This document shows, in pieces, positions 16,751 to 25,419 of a stretch of DNA of 36,008 nt. Position numbers and translations under genes: made by a program. The stretch's first letter is position 1; every line of letters begins with the position of its first letter. The stretch lies in assembly GCF_024636815.1 (NCBI RefSeq), contig NZ_JAGXGF010000145.1, positions 1 to 36,008 on the forward strand, given 5' to 3'. Below the pieces are notes generated by a model that saw only the letters and a program-made list of their open reading frames with translations, searched no databases and was not told where the DNA came from. The stretch is from Marivirga sp. GTDB taxonomy: Bacteria; Bacteroidota; Bacteroidia; Cytophagales; Cyclobacteriaceae.

Positions 16751-17608
16751 ATGAACACATTAAAAATTGCTATACAAAAGTCAGGTCGGTTAAGCGAAGA
16801 CTCACTCAAATTAATTAAAGAATGCGGAATAAAATTCAGTAACGGAAAGGGTAAATTGAAAGCTTCAGCCGATAATTTTCCAATTGAATTTCTATTTTTA
16901 AGAGATGATGATATACCCGGATATGTGGAAGACGGAGTGGCTGATTTAGGAATAGTGGGTGAAAACGTATTAGTTGAATATGATAATGACGTTAAGCTTG
17001 TAAAAAAATTAGGCTTTTCTAAATGTAGATTATCTATTGGTGTTGACCGAAATTGGGATTATAAAAACATCAAAGAACTGGATGGAAAAAGTATTGCTAC
17101 CTCCTACCCTAAAATTTTAGGTAACTATTTAAAAAAGAATAATGTAAATGCCGAAATTCATGAAATCAGCGGTTCTGTTGAAATTGCCCCAAGCATAGGC
17201 TTAGCAGATGCCGTTTGTGATATCGTGAGTTCTGGAAGCACTTTATTGAGCAATGGCTTAAAAGAAGCTGATGTGATTATGCGATCAGAAGCTGTACTTA
17301 TTTCAGGAAAAAATTTATCGGCTGATCAAGTGAAAACTTTAAATCAACTGTTGTTCAGAATGGAATCTGTGCAGGCAGGTAAAAACAATAAGTATATTTT
17401 ATTAAATGCTCCTAACGATTCTATCGATGAAATCATCAGTTTATTACCAGGGATGAAAAGTCCTACCGTTTTACCGTTAGCAATGGAAGGCTGGAGTTCT
17501 TTACACTCAGTAGTGAAAGAAGATGAGTTTTGGGAAGTAATAGAAAAGTTAAAAGAAGCAGGTGCTCAGGGAATATTGGTTGCTCCAATAGAGAAAATGA
17601 TTGTTTGA
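16751..17608 (+). CDS. hisG: ATP phosphoribosyltransferase
   Basis: First, committed step of histidine synthesis: joins ATP and PRPP. At 285 residues it is the long form, with the catalytic part at about 1-205 and a C-terminal ACT-like regulatory domain (about 208-285) that gives histidine feedback control. Motifs include IAIQKSGRLSEDSLKLIKECGI near the start, and GLADAVCDIVSSGSTLLSNGL, the PRPP-binding loop, at about residues 157-177. The C-terminal part has LPGMKSPTVLPLAMEGWSSLHSV (in part), typical of the long form. It follows the His-rich leader peptide by 127 nt. The next gene, hisD, lies 252 nt away, with two inverted-repeat elements between. Identity is essentially certain. Confidence 0.98.
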   Translation: MNTLKIAIQKSGRLSEDSLKLIKECGIKFSNGKGKLKASADNFPIEFLFLRDDDIPGYVEDGVADLGIVGENVLVEYDNDVKLVKKLGFSKCRLSIGVDRNWDYKNIKELDGKSIATSYPKILGNYLKKNNVNAEIHEISGSVEIAPSIGLADAVCDIVSSGSTLLSNGLKEADVIMRSEAVLISGKNLSADQVKTLNQLLFRMESVQAGKNNKYILLNAPNDSIDEIISLLPGMKSPTVLPLAMEGWSSLHSVVKEDEFWEVIEKLKEAGAQGILVAPIEKMIV

Positions 17609-17624
17609 GAATACTTATGTGGAA

Positions 17625-17707
17625 GAAACCTGTCAGGTTTCCAACTTTAAAGTACAGCTTTTAATAAAAACTTTTGTTGAAATTTTAAATTCAAACCTGA
17701 CAGATTT
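17625..17707. repeat. Inverted pair of AAACCTGTCAGGTTT-type sites
   Basis: A perfect palindrome, GAAACCTGTCAGGTTTC (17625-17641), is followed by a near copy in inverted sense, AAACCTGACAGATTT (17693-17707), which matches the reverse complement of the first core at 14 of 15 positions. It lies just after the hisG stop. It could act as a weak terminator or be an intergenic repeat of the kind common in this phylum; copy number cannot be seen here. Confidence 0.55.
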
Positions 17708-17746
17708 AATTGGCAGGGAAAAATGATTTAAAAAAATGGAGAAACG

Positions 17747-17826
17747 AAGCCTTCCAGGTTTTCTTCACAAATAGTGGGCATAATGGCTAATTTTAAAATT
17801 GCTACAATATTAATTCTGGAAGGCTT
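17747..17826. repeat. 11-bp inverted repeat between hisG and hisD
   Basis: AAGCCTTCCAG (17747-17757) and its exact reverse complement CTGGAAGGCTT (17816-17826) bracket 58 nt. It starts 39 nt after the previous element and ends 34 nt before hisD. The arms are GC-richer than the surroundings. It might be a second small inserted element or an RNA structure in the polycistronic mRNA. Confidence 0.5.
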
Positions 17827-17860
17827 TAAAGTGTCGTAAGCTAAGCTTGATTAAAAAATT

Positions 17861-19150
17861 ATGAAGGATTATACATATCCCAAAAGGGAAAACTGGGAAA
17901 AACTATTAAAAAGACCTACAGAATCGCTTTCCAATATTCGAAAGGTGGTCCAACCCATTATGGACGAGGTTCAAAGCAAAGGTGACAGCGCTCTAAAAGC
18001 TTACACTAAAAAATTTGATGGAATTGAACTAAATAATTTATTAGTAAGCCAGGATGAAATTAAATCTGCTTCCTCAAAGGTTTCTGATAAATTGAAAGAG
18101 GCTATCAAAGTTGCCCATGATAATATTTTTAAATTTCATGAAGCCCAAAAAATCGCTCCACTGAAAATTGAGACCATGCCTGGCGTACTTTGTGAGAGAA
18201 AATCAGTGGCTATACCAAAAGTTGGGCTTTACATCCCGGGCGGAACCGCTCCTCTTTTCAGTACAGTCTTAATGCTGGCAATCCCTGCAAAAATAGCAGG
18301 CTGCAAAGAGATTGTATTATGCAGTCCACCAGATAAAGAAGGAAATATTCACCCGGCAATTCTTTATGCAGCTGAAGTAGCAGGAATAACCAAAATTTTT
18401 AAAGTTGGGGGTGCTCAAGCAATAGCTGGATTGGCTTATGGAACTGAAAGTATACCAAAAGTGGACAAAATATTTGGCCCTGGTAATCAGTATGTAACTG
18501 CTGCAAAGCAACTGGCTAGTTTAGAGGCCGTAGCGATTGATATGCCTGCTGGTCCTTCAGAAGTATTAGTTTATGCTGATGATAAAGCAGACCCTGCTTT
18601 CATATCAGCTGACTTACTTTCTCAGGCGGAACATGGGGTCGATAGTCAAGTAATTTTTGTTACTACTTCTACTGATATGCTGGGAGCATTACAGAAAGAA
18701 ATCTATCATCAATTGAGTGAATTACCACGTTGGGAAATAGCAGATAGATGCTTACAGAATAGCGCTGTAATTATCCTTAAGGATGAAAAAGAATGTATCG
18801 ATTTAATCAATTTATATGCACCTGAACATTTGATTTTACTGGCAAAAAACGCAAGGGAAATTGCCGATCAAATAGAGAATGCAGGTTCCGTATTCTTAGG
18901 TTATTACACACCTGAATCAGCTGGCGATTACGCATCAGGCACAAATCATACTTTACCAACAAATGGCTCTGCAAGGGCCTATAGTGGTGTTTCCTTAGAC
19001 AGTTTTGTGAAAAATATCACCTATCAGGAAATTACAGCTGAAGGATTGCAAAACTTAGGCCCACATGTAGAAATCATGGCAGAGGCAGAATCTTTAATCG
19101 CTCATAAAAATGCGGTGACCGTTCGATTGAATAGTTTAAAAAATAAATAA
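17861..19150 (+). CDS. hisD: Histidinol dehydrogenase
   Basis: Zinc enzyme that oxidises L-histidinol to L-histidine in two NAD+-dependent steps, the last stage of the pathway. At 429 residues it is full length. Recognisable features are PGGTAPLFSTVLMLAIPAKIAGC (in part), the nucleotide-binding region with GGAQAIAGLAYGTESIPKVDKIFGPGN (in part), and the zinc/catalytic segment LLSQAEHG with Q255 and H258. The C-terminal third has APEHLILL and GDYASGTNHTLPT, carrying the catalytic Glu-His pair and the aspartate that completes the zinc site. It is 9 nt upstream of hisC, so the two are cotranscribed. Identity is essentially certain. Confidence 0.98.
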   Translation: MKDYTYPKRENWEKLLKRPTESLSNIRKVVQPIMDEVQSKGDSALKAYTKKFDGIELNNLLVSQDEIKSASSKVSDKLKEAIKVAHDNIFKFHEAQKIAPLKIETMPGVLCERKSVAIPKVGLYIPGGTAPLFSTVLMLAIPAKIAGCKEIVLCSPPDKEGNIHPAILYAAEVAGITKIFKVGGAQAIAGLAYGTESIPKVDKIFGPGNQYVTAAKQLASLEAVAIDMPAGPSEVLVYADDKADPAFISADLLSQAEHGVDSQVIFVTTSTDMLGALQKEIYHQLSELPRWEIADRCLQNSAVIILKDEKECIDLINLYAPEHLILLAKNAREIADQIENAGSVFLGYYTPESAGDYASGTNHTLPTNGSARAYSGVSLDSFVKNITYQEITAEGLQNLGPHVEIMAEAESLIAHKNAVTVRLNSLKNK

Positions 19151-19159
19151 TTTGCTGAA

Positions 19160-20215
19160 ATGAGCAATACGTTAAATTGGAAGGATTTAGTTCTTCCTCA
19201 TATATTGAGTTTGCAAGCCTATTCATCTGCAAGAGATGAATTTTCAGGTGATGCCAAAGTGTTTCTGGATGCTAACGAAAATCCATTTGATGAGGAACAA
19301 CAAAGCTGGAATCGCTATCCTGATCCTCTGCAAAAAGATATAAAGCATCAATTATCTGAGATAAAAGAAATTTCTACAAAGAATATATTTTTAGGAAATG
19401 GAAGTGATGAAGCAATTGATTTATTGTTCCGGGTTTTCTGTAAAGGAGGAGAATCAAATATAATTACTTGCCCTCCTACTTATGGAATGTATAAAGTATC
19501 AGCTTCTATTCATAATGTGGAAAATATTGAAGTTTCACTAACCGAGGACTACCAACTTGATGTAGATGCTATTTTAGAAGCGGCTAATTCTCACAGCAAA
19601 ATGTTATTTATTTGTTCACCAAATAATCCTACAGGAAATAGTATTAGAAAAGATGATATTCAGAATTTACTTGAAAATTTCAATGGGGTAGTGATTATTG
19701 ATGAAGCTTATATTGATTTTTCTGCACAAAAATCATGGATTCACACATTAGAAAATCATTCGAATCTAGTGATTCTTCAAACTTTAAGTAAAGCCTGGGG
19801 ATTGGCTTCTGCCAGATTAGGGATGTCCTTTGCTAATCCGGAATTAATTAAAATTTTAAACAAAGTAAAACCACCTTATAATATCAGCGGACCAAGTCAA
19901 AAACTGGTATCTGATTCTCTTACTAAAAAAGATGCATTTGATAAACAAGTAAAAGAAATTTTAGCTGAAAGAGATAAACTCAATCAAGAATTACAAGATA
20001 TTCCTGGAGTGAAAAAAGTTTATGCAACAGATGCAAATTTCATATTAGTTAAAATCAATGATGCAAAATCCATCTATCAAAAACTGATTGAGAAAGGCAT
20101 TGTGGTGCGTGATAGATCAAACATTAAACTCTGTGATAATTGTTTGAGAATAGCTGTAGGAACTGAAAAAGAGAATGAAAATTTAATTGCAGCTCTTCAT
20201 CAAATCACAACTTAA
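19160..20215 (+). CDS. hisC: Histidinol-phosphate aminotransferase
   Basis: PLP enzyme that converts imidazole-acetol phosphate to histidinol phosphate with glutamate. At 351 residues it is typical of class I/II aminotransferases. The early DANENPFDE motif and RYPDPLQ are HisC hallmarks. LGNGSDEAIDLLFRVF holds the cofactor-phosphate loop, CSPNNPTGN the PLP-binding asparagine, VIIDEAYIDF the ring-stacking aspartate and tyrosine, and TLSKAWGLASARLG the Schiff-base lysine K211. It is the last his gene here; hisB, hisH, hisA, hisF and hisIE, which often follow in this phylum, are absent, and the opposing NUDIX gene ends 8 nt away. Identity is essentially certain. Confidence 0.97.
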   Translation: MSNTLNWKDLVLPHILSLQAYSSARDEFSGDAKVFLDANENPFDEEQQSWNRYPDPLQKDIKHQLSEIKEISTKNIFLGNGSDEAIDLLFRVFCKGGESNIITCPPTYGMYKVSASIHNVENIEVSLTEDYQLDVDAILEAANSHSKMLFICSPNNPTGNSIRKDDIQNLLENFNGVVIIDEAYIDFSAQKSWIHTLENHSNLVILQTLSKAWGLASARLGMSFANPELIKILNKVKPPYNISGPSQKLVSDSLTKKDAFDKQVKEILAERDKLNQELQDIPGVKKVYATDANFILVKINDAKSIYQKLIEKGIVVRDRSNIKLCDNCLRIAVGTEKENENLIAALHQITT

Positions 20216-20223
20216 ACTATATT

Positions 20224-20784
20224 TCAATTCGTTATTAAGACTTTTAATTTCAGAAGAGCAGCCATGCTAATGCTATCTGTTATTTTACCATCCAATACCA
20301 TTTGAAAGGCTTCCTCTAAGGGAAGCTTTTTAATTTTAAGGTCTTCTGTATCTTCAAACTGGGTTGTTCCTTTTATTAAATCTTTTGCTAAAAAAACGAC
20401 TCCCCTTTCATCTGATACAGAATTGCTTGTATGAATTCTTAAAAATTCTTCCCAATGGTTAGCTATTAAACCTGTTTCTTCTTTTAATTCTCTTTTGGCG
20501 GCATCTAATTCCTGCTCACCAACCGGACAACCTCCTTCAGGAATTTCCCAGCTATATTCATCGAGAGGATATCTATATTGCCCTACCAGCCAAGTATTTC
20601 CGTCTTTGTCTATAGGAATAACACCCACTGCTATATTTTTAAAATGGACCCTTCCATAAATCCCATCACCACCACTAGGATTGATTACATTATCCTCTTC
20701 AACCCTGATCCAAGCATTATCATATTGAAGTTTGGTATTTAAAAGCTTCCATGGGTTTTTTGCCATTTTATTGTTGAAATTCAT
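20224..20784 (-). CDS. NUDIX hydrolase (ADP-ribose pyrophosphatase type)
   Basis: Hydrolyses a nucleoside diphosphate linked to another group; cytoplasmic and Mg-dependent. The full Nudix box GX5EX7REUXEEXGU is present in the middle of the protein: G-GCPVG-E-QELDAAK-REL-K-EE-T-G-L. The upstream segment WLVGQYRYPLDEYSWEIPEGG resembles the ADP-ribose/sugar nucleotide subgroup, which has this RYP...WE.PEG pattern. At 186 residues the length fits. It runs convergent to hisC with only 8 nt between stops, leaving no room for a separate terminator. An alternative start at the second methionine (residue 7) is possible. Substrate cannot be fixed. Confidence 0.92.
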   Translation of the reverse strand: MNFNNKMAKNPWKLLNTKLQYDNAWIRVEEDNVINPSGGDGIYGRVHFKNIAVGVIPIDKDGNTWLVGQYRYPLDEYSWEIPEGGCPVGEQELDAAKRELKEETGLIANHWEEFLRIHTSNSVSDERGVVFLAKDLIKGTTQFEDTEDLKIKKLPLEEAFQMVLDGKITDSISMAALLKLKVLITN

Positions 20785-21253
20785 AGAATGAAGACTAAAT
20801 TATGTGAATTATTTAGCAATATCCGCATAGAATATTCAAATACCTCAATTATATTAAAGATTATAATATCAATCAATAGAACAATTAGATCCGGAATCGT
20901 TAACTTTTTAAGAAAATCTAAATAATTTTCTTTTCTAATTAATATTTGAACAATAGATTCAAAAATATTGTGAATTTCAAGCTAATTGAATTGTTATAGT
21001 ACTTTACAACAATGCATTTATGCTTGTTTAGACAGAATAATCCTAGCTCAAATAAATCAAAAAGCGCAGCTAATATCTCTCAAAAGCAATTAGGTTAATT
21101 GCTTTTTATAAATCAAAATAATCTAATTTAAATTATATTATTTCTATTTTCATTTTCACTCCTTTAATGATCCTAAAATTAAAGTAACTTTAAATTATTA
21201 ATACAGTTATTAATCTTTATTTTTAGAATTGATTTAATCAGAATTCTTACAAA
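20785..21253. other. 469-bp AT-rich gap between divergent genes
   Basis: No convincing coding frame. The only strong structure is the hairpin at 21082-21106. The first 300 bases hold several weak AT-rich inverted repeats but no promoter match I trust. The part after the hairpin is the 5' region of the antiporter gene, very AT-rich. Confidence 0.6.
21082..21106 (+). terminator. Orphan terminator-like hairpin
   Basis: AAAAGCAATTA (21082-21092) pairs perfectly with TAATTGCTTTT (21096-21106) around GGT: an 11-bp stem followed by one more T. It works in either orientation by sequence. No annotated gene ends here: the NUDIX gene leads away from it and the antiporter begins 148 nt later. It could end a small RNA or be a 5' leader element. 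Confidence 0.45.
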
Positions 21254-23095
21254 ATGATAGAATTAGCAAGCATTTTAGTATTAGGGGTATTTGCTCAATG
21301 GTTAGCATGGAAGATAAAACAACCGGCCATTCTTCCTCTAATTTTAATTGGACTTTTAGTGGGACCAATTTCTACTTTCTTCACTCCTGAAGGCAGCAAA
21401 CTTATTGATGGTGATCAGATCTTTTCAGGTGATTTACTATTTTCATTTGTATCGCTTTCAGTAGGAGTTATACTTTTTGAAGGTGGTTTAACCCTTAATT
21501 TAAAAGAAGTTAGAACAGTAGCCAGTACAGTAAGAAACTTACTTATAGTTGGTGTAATCATAACTTTTATAGGAGGAACCATTGCCGCAGTTGTTATTCT
21601 TGATTTAAGTTTATCAATGGCCTTATTATTTGGCGGTTTGATTATTGTTTCAGGGCCAACGGTAGTACTACCAATCTTAAGAAATGTTCGACCAAATGCA
21701 AAAGTCAATACAATCCTTAAATGGGAAGGTATTTTAATAGATCCATTAGGTGCATTAATAGCCGTATTAGTTTATGAATTCATTAAAAGTTCATCTAATG
21801 GTGAATACTATACAATAGAGGCACTTAAAGATTTCTTTACAACCATTTCAGTAGGCTTTTTTATAGGTGGATTTGGTGCAGTATTGATTTGGTATATTAT
21901 CAGCAAAAATAAAATTCCTGATTATCTTAGAAATGTTATCACCTTAGGTACTGTAATATTAGTATTTTCAGTTTCTGATTTATTACAAAAAGAAGCAGGA
22001 TTATTGGCCACCACCATAATGGGAATAGTATTAGCCAATTTGAAATTAGATGATTTCAAAAAAATACTTTCCTTCAAAGAAGATATCAGTCTCATTTTAG
22101 TTACGCTTCTATTTATTCTACTTTCAAGTAGAATCGATATTGTGCAAATTGAACAATTAGGAACCCGTAGTTTAGTTTTATTTGCCGTAGTGATTTTAAT
22201 ATTGAGACCATTAGGAGTTTGGCTTAGCTCTATAGGTTCTACACTTCGCTGGCAAGAAAAATTATTTATTGCATGGATTGGTCCAAGAGGTATTGTTGCA
22301 GCAGCAGTAGCTTCACTATTCTCACTTGACCTGCTAAGTTCTGATACTACTAGCGAAGCTTTAAAATCAGAAGCTGAATTGCTTTTACCCCTTGTTTTCT
22401 TAGTGATAATTGGTACTGTAATTATTCAAGGAACAAGCGCAAAATATGTTGGGAAATGGTTAGGCGTATTACGAAAGGAACCACAAGGAGTATTATTTGT
22501 AGGGGCGAATGAAATCGCAAAAAAATTGGCTCTATTTCTTAAAAAAGAAGGCTTTTATGTATTATTAGCTGATACAGCAAAGCATAATGTGAATGAAGCA
22601 AGAAAACTCAATTTGCAAGTATATGAAGGAAATATACTGTCGGAAGAAATATTTGAAGAGGTTGATTTATCACAAATCGGAAAGATGATGGCTGTGACCA
22701 GTAATTCTGGTATTAATTCTCTCGCATTGAGTTGGTTCGACAGTGAATTAGGAATGGAGAATACTTACAGAATTGTAAGTAAAGAGGAAGCAGATAATGA
22801 GAATTTGCCTTTGCCCAAAAATGTATTATTTAAATCCAGGTTGGATTATTTAAGCCTTAATCATTTAATCAGACAAAACAGCGAAATATCAGAAGTGAAA
22901 TTTTATGGAGAGTCTGAATATGAGGAGTTTCTAGAGGAAAAGGGTAAAACCATTATTCCACTTTTCATAATTACTTCTGAAAAGAAACTTCAAATCATTT
23001 CAGGCTATCCTGAAGAAGTGGGAAAAGATGACCGGCTAATTTTCTTAAAAAATAAAAATTATAATATGGCAAGCAATAATAATGATGCCGATTAA
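21254..23095 (+). CDS. CPA1-type cation/proton antiporter with C-terminal TrkA-N-like domain
   Basis: Exchanges Na+ or K+ for protons at the inner membrane. It has 613 residues. The first 405 or so form about 12 membrane helices with family motifs FVSLSVGVILFEGGLTLNL, SGPTVVLPILRNV, DPLGALIAVLVYEF and, at residues 343-346, GPRG in the segment GPRGIVAAAVASLFSL. From about residue 411 a cytoplasmic nucleotide-binding-type fold follows (GVLFVGANEIAKKLALFLK), resembling TrkA-N/RCK but with a degenerate glycine motif (GANEIA). This layout resembles NhaP2-like potassium/proton antiporters. It is transcribed alone. Family is secure; ion preference and ligand are inferred. Confidence 0.93.
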   Translation: MIELASILVLGVFAQWLAWKIKQPAILPLILIGLLVGPISTFFTPEGSKLIDGDQIFSGDLLFSFVSLSVGVILFEGGLTLNLKEVRTVASTVRNLLIVGVIITFIGGTIAAVVILDLSLSMALLFGGLIIVSGPTVVLPILRNVRPNAKVNTILKWEGILIDPLGALIAVLVYEFIKSSSNGEYYTIEALKDFFTTISVGFFIGGFGAVLIWYIISKNKIPDYLRNVITLGTVILVFSVSDLLQKEAGLLATTIMGIVLANLKLDDFKKILSFKEDISLILVTLLFILLSSRIDIVQIEQLGTRSLVLFAVVILILRPLGVWLSSIGSTLRWQEKLFIAWIGPRGIVAAAVASLFSLDLLSSDTTSEALKSEAELLLPLVFLVIIGTVIIQGTSAKYVGKWLGVLRKEPQGVLFVGANEIAKKLALFLKKEGFYVLLADTAKHNVNEARKLNLQVYEGNILSEEIFEEVDLSQIGKMMAVTSNSGINSLALSWFDSELGMENTYRIVSKEEADNENLPLPKNVLFKSRLDYLSLNHLIRQNSEISEVKFYGESEYEEFLEEKGKTIIPLFIITSEKKLQIISGYPEEVGKDDRLIFLKNKNYNMASNNNDAD

Positions 23096-23155
23096 TATAA
23101 TTCCTGACTCTTTTCTAAATAATATTAAATTTTTCTGAAAATATTGATAATTTCA

Positions 23156-23187
23156 TTTGCGGAACTAACCCATTAGTTTTATATTGG
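23156..23187 (+). promoter_or_regulatory. Promoter of the BlaI-M56 operon
   Basis: TTTG (23156-23159) is followed after 20 nt by TATATTGG (23180-23187), one base off TAnnTTTG. It lies 28 nt before the BlaI-type start codon. No clear TACA/TGTA-type BlaI operator palindrome is visible around it, so autoregulation is not shown by sequence. Confidence 0.5.
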
Positions 23188-23215
23188 AGTTTTAAACATT
23201 TAATAGGGAAAAATT

Positions 23216-23575
23216 ATGTTAGTATTAACCAGAGCAGAAGAACAAATCATGCATAAGCTATGGGACTTGAAGAAGGCTTATGTAAAAGAAGTTTTAGAAA
23301 CTTTACCTGAGCCCAAACCAGCCTATAATACCGTAAGCACCATTATCCGAATCTTAGAAAGAAAAGGAGTAGTTGGGCATGAAAAGACAGGCAAAAGCTA
23401 TTTATACTATCCTTTATTAAAGAAGGATGAATATAAAAAACAAAGCTTAAAAAAGCTTATCCATGGTTATTTTGAAGGTTCATTTGCTAATATGGCTTCA
23501 TTCTTTGCTAAAGAGGAAAATCTCAGTACAGCAGAATTGGATGAAGTGATGAAGCATTTGAAAAAGCAAAAGTAA
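23216..23575 (+). CDS. BlaI/MecI/CopY-type transcriptional repressor
   Basis: A 119-residue winged-helix DNA-binding protein. The N-terminal domain has LTRAEEQIMHKLWDLKKAYVKEVLETLP and PAYNTVSTIIRILERKGVVGHEKTGKSYLYYPL (both in part), the family's recognition helix and wing. The C-terminal 40 residues are the dimerisation and protease-sensitive part. In the beta-lactamase systems the repressor is cleaved after the partner metalloprotease senses its ligand. Here the next gene, 6 nt downstream, is exactly such a partner. No beta-lactamase or penicillin-binding protein gene is nearby, so the target regulon is probably something else. Confidence 0.94.
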   Translation: MLVLTRAEEQIMHKLWDLKKAYVKEVLETLPEPKPAYNTVSTIIRILERKGVVGHEKTGKSYLYYPLLKKDEYKKQSLKKLIHGYFEGSFANMASFFAKEENLSTAELDEVMKHLKKQK

Positions 23576-23581
23576 ACTATC

Positions 23582-24847
23582 ATGGAAACCTTAATTTACA
23601 TTCTAAAAGCCCATTTGCTATTTTTGATTTTAGGTGGAATCTATCATTTCGTATTGAGAAATGAGAAAAGCTTTATCTTTAATCGTTTTTATCTTCTGGC
23701 AATATACGGGGTAAGCATTATTGCCCCTTTGCTAGAATTTAAACTTTTTAAAAACATCACATTTGTTGACCCATCATTATTAAGTAGCAGTACTACCAAA
23801 GCAACTATTTCTAATAATCAACTAGCTTTGGAAAGCAGTATTTTGAATTTGGAAGTATTATTACCATGGATTTATGCTATTTTTATTTCCATTTCAGTTA
23901 TAATTTTTCTGGTAAAGTTTGGTAAAAGTTATCACCGATTTAAATTACTTCACCGTTTCGCACGTTTCGATTTCAAAAAGAAAATATATTGGGTAGAAGA
24001 AGACATCCCTCCTTTTACTTTCTTAAATAAAACACTTCTTCCTTTAAGACTCCAGAATGATGAAAATAAAGAAGTTATTATAAAACACGAAGAGGCTCAC
24101 AGAAAAACACTCCATTTTTTTGATATTATTTGGGTTGAATTACTTTCCTCTTTATTAATATTTAATCCATTGAATAAAAAAATAAAAAAATATGTAGTTG
24201 AAAATCATGAATTTTTAGCTGATGAATATGCTTGTAAGGATACTGAAAAAACAAATTATGCACAGCTCTTAATTCATCAAACTCTTAATCAAAATCAACT
24301 TCAATTTGTAAGCTATTTTGCAAAACCCACCATATTGAACAGATTAAATATGCTTGATAGCAACAAAAATTCTAAAAGCAAGCCTTTTTTGGTTGCTATC
24401 AGTTTTGCTTTCATCAGCTTAATTTTCTCTTGTGATCTAAATCCTACTGAAGAGGTTATTATAAAAAAAGAGACCATTACTGTTCCCGATAATGACGCAT
24501 TGGAAAATAGTGAGGTGCCAGGAAATAAAATCTTTTCGATAGTAGAAGATCAGGCAGAACCTCAAGAAGGAATCCAAGCCTTTTATGATGCCATTAGTGA
24601 TGACCTAGAAGGCAATTACCCTCAACAAGCTATAAATATGGGGATAGAAGGTGTGGTCTACATCCAATTTGTGATTGAAAAAGATGGTAGCTTAAGTAAT
24701 GTTCAAGCTGTGAAAGGCATTGGAGCCGGTTGTGATGAATTGGCAGTTGAAATACTTAAAAATAATGGAGATTGGATTCCAGGAAAACAAAACGGTATAA
24801 CTGTTCGGTCTAGAAGAGTTATTCCAATTAGGTTTGTAATAAATTAA
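23582..24847 (+). CDS. BlaR1-like M56 metallopeptidase with TonB C-terminal domain
   Basis: A 421-residue inner-membrane sensor protease paired with the BlaI-type repressor. Membrane segments lie near residues 7-22, 37-53, 92-115 and 275-290. The zinc motif HEEAH occupies residues 169-173, with NHEFLADEYA some 35 residues on carrying the third-ligand glutamate. After the last membrane helix (which ends with a Cys, SLIFSCD) a periplasmic linker leads to a TonB_C-type domain (about 335-421: YPQQAINMGIEGVVYIQFVI). There is no penicillin-binding sensor domain as in BlaR1. This M56-TonB_C form is widespread in Bacteroidota with unknown signals. Domain calls are confident, the ligand unknown. Confidence 0.92.
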   Translation: METLIYILKAHLLFLILGGIYHFVLRNEKSFIFNRFYLLAIYGVSIIAPLLEFKLFKNITFVDPSLLSSSTTKATISNNQLALESSILNLEVLLPWIYAIFISISVIIFLVKFGKSYHRFKLLHRFARFDFKKKIYWVEEDIPPFTFLNKTLLPLRLQNDENKEVIIKHEEAHRKTLHFFDIIWVELLSSLLIFNPLNKKIKKYVVENHEFLADEYACKDTEKTNYAQLLIHQTLNQNQLQFVSYFAKPTILNRLNMLDSNKNSKSKPFLVAISFAFISLIFSCDLNPTEEVIIKKETITVPDNDALENSEVPGNKIFSIVEDQAEPQEGIQAFYDAISDDLEGNYPQQAINMGIEGVVYIQFVIEKDGSLSNVQAVKGIGAGCDELAVEILKNNGDWIPGKQNGITVRSRRVIPIRFVIN

Positions 24848-24945
24848 TTATAACCTATAAAGTACTTCAATTTGATTTAATATGATAATACTTACTCAAC
24901 TTCATTAGTTTTAGTTATATTTAATGACTTAAATGACAAAGAAAA

Positions 24946-25419
24946 ATGAATTACTTAATAAGCCTATATTTTATATTTCTTGTTACTCCTTTTATCGAGA
25001 TCGAACCTGAAGATCAACAGCAATCTGTATTACAAACCGTTTTCAATATAGAGGAATTTCAAAAATACATTGCAACTGAACCTAGATTTTTAGGGAGTAA
25101 TATTGACCATAATATATTGATGATGGGATTTTCTGAATTAAAAAATAATGAAATAGACCTTAAAATTCGAGATCACAAAGTAAAAATAATTTCTGAAAGG
25201 AAGGTAAATGAATTTGATAATAATTCTTTTATAAAAATAGCTGAATTTGATATGAAAAAATCAACGGCCAAGGTGTTGTTATCCTATCAAAATTCAAAAT
25301 TATTTTATGAGAAAAAACAGAAAATATTATTAGATGTACAACTAGAAAAATCTTGGAAAAATGAATGGGTTGTTAAGGAATATAAACTTTATGAAGTAAG
25401 CATTAATACTTCCGATTAA
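24946..25419 (+). CDS. Hypothetical secreted protein
   Basis: A 157-residue protein with an N-terminal hydrophobic stretch (NYLISLYFIFLVTPFIEI) that may be a signal peptide or anchor. The rest is charged, Lys/Asn/Glu-rich and looks beta-rich, with the C-terminal half (LLDVQLEKSWKNEWVVKEYKLYEVS, in part) reminiscent of small secreted lipocalin- or NTF2-like proteins, but I recognise no family. It follows the M56 sensor by 98 nt in the same direction, so it could be a target or partner of that system. Its last 17 nt overlap the 3' end of the convergent gene. Confidence 0.62.
   Translation: MNYLISLYFIFLVTPFIEIEPEDQQQSVLQTVFNIEEFQKYIATEPRFLGSNIDHNILMMGFSELKNNEIDLKIRDHKVKIISERKVNEFDNNSFIKIAEFDMKKSTAKVLLSYQNSKLFYEKKQKILLDVQLEKSWKNEWVVKEYKLYEVSINTSD

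Noticed and set aside
23160-23215. BlaI operator palindrome
   Set aside because: No TACA/TGTA dyad of the expected spacing is present near the promoter.
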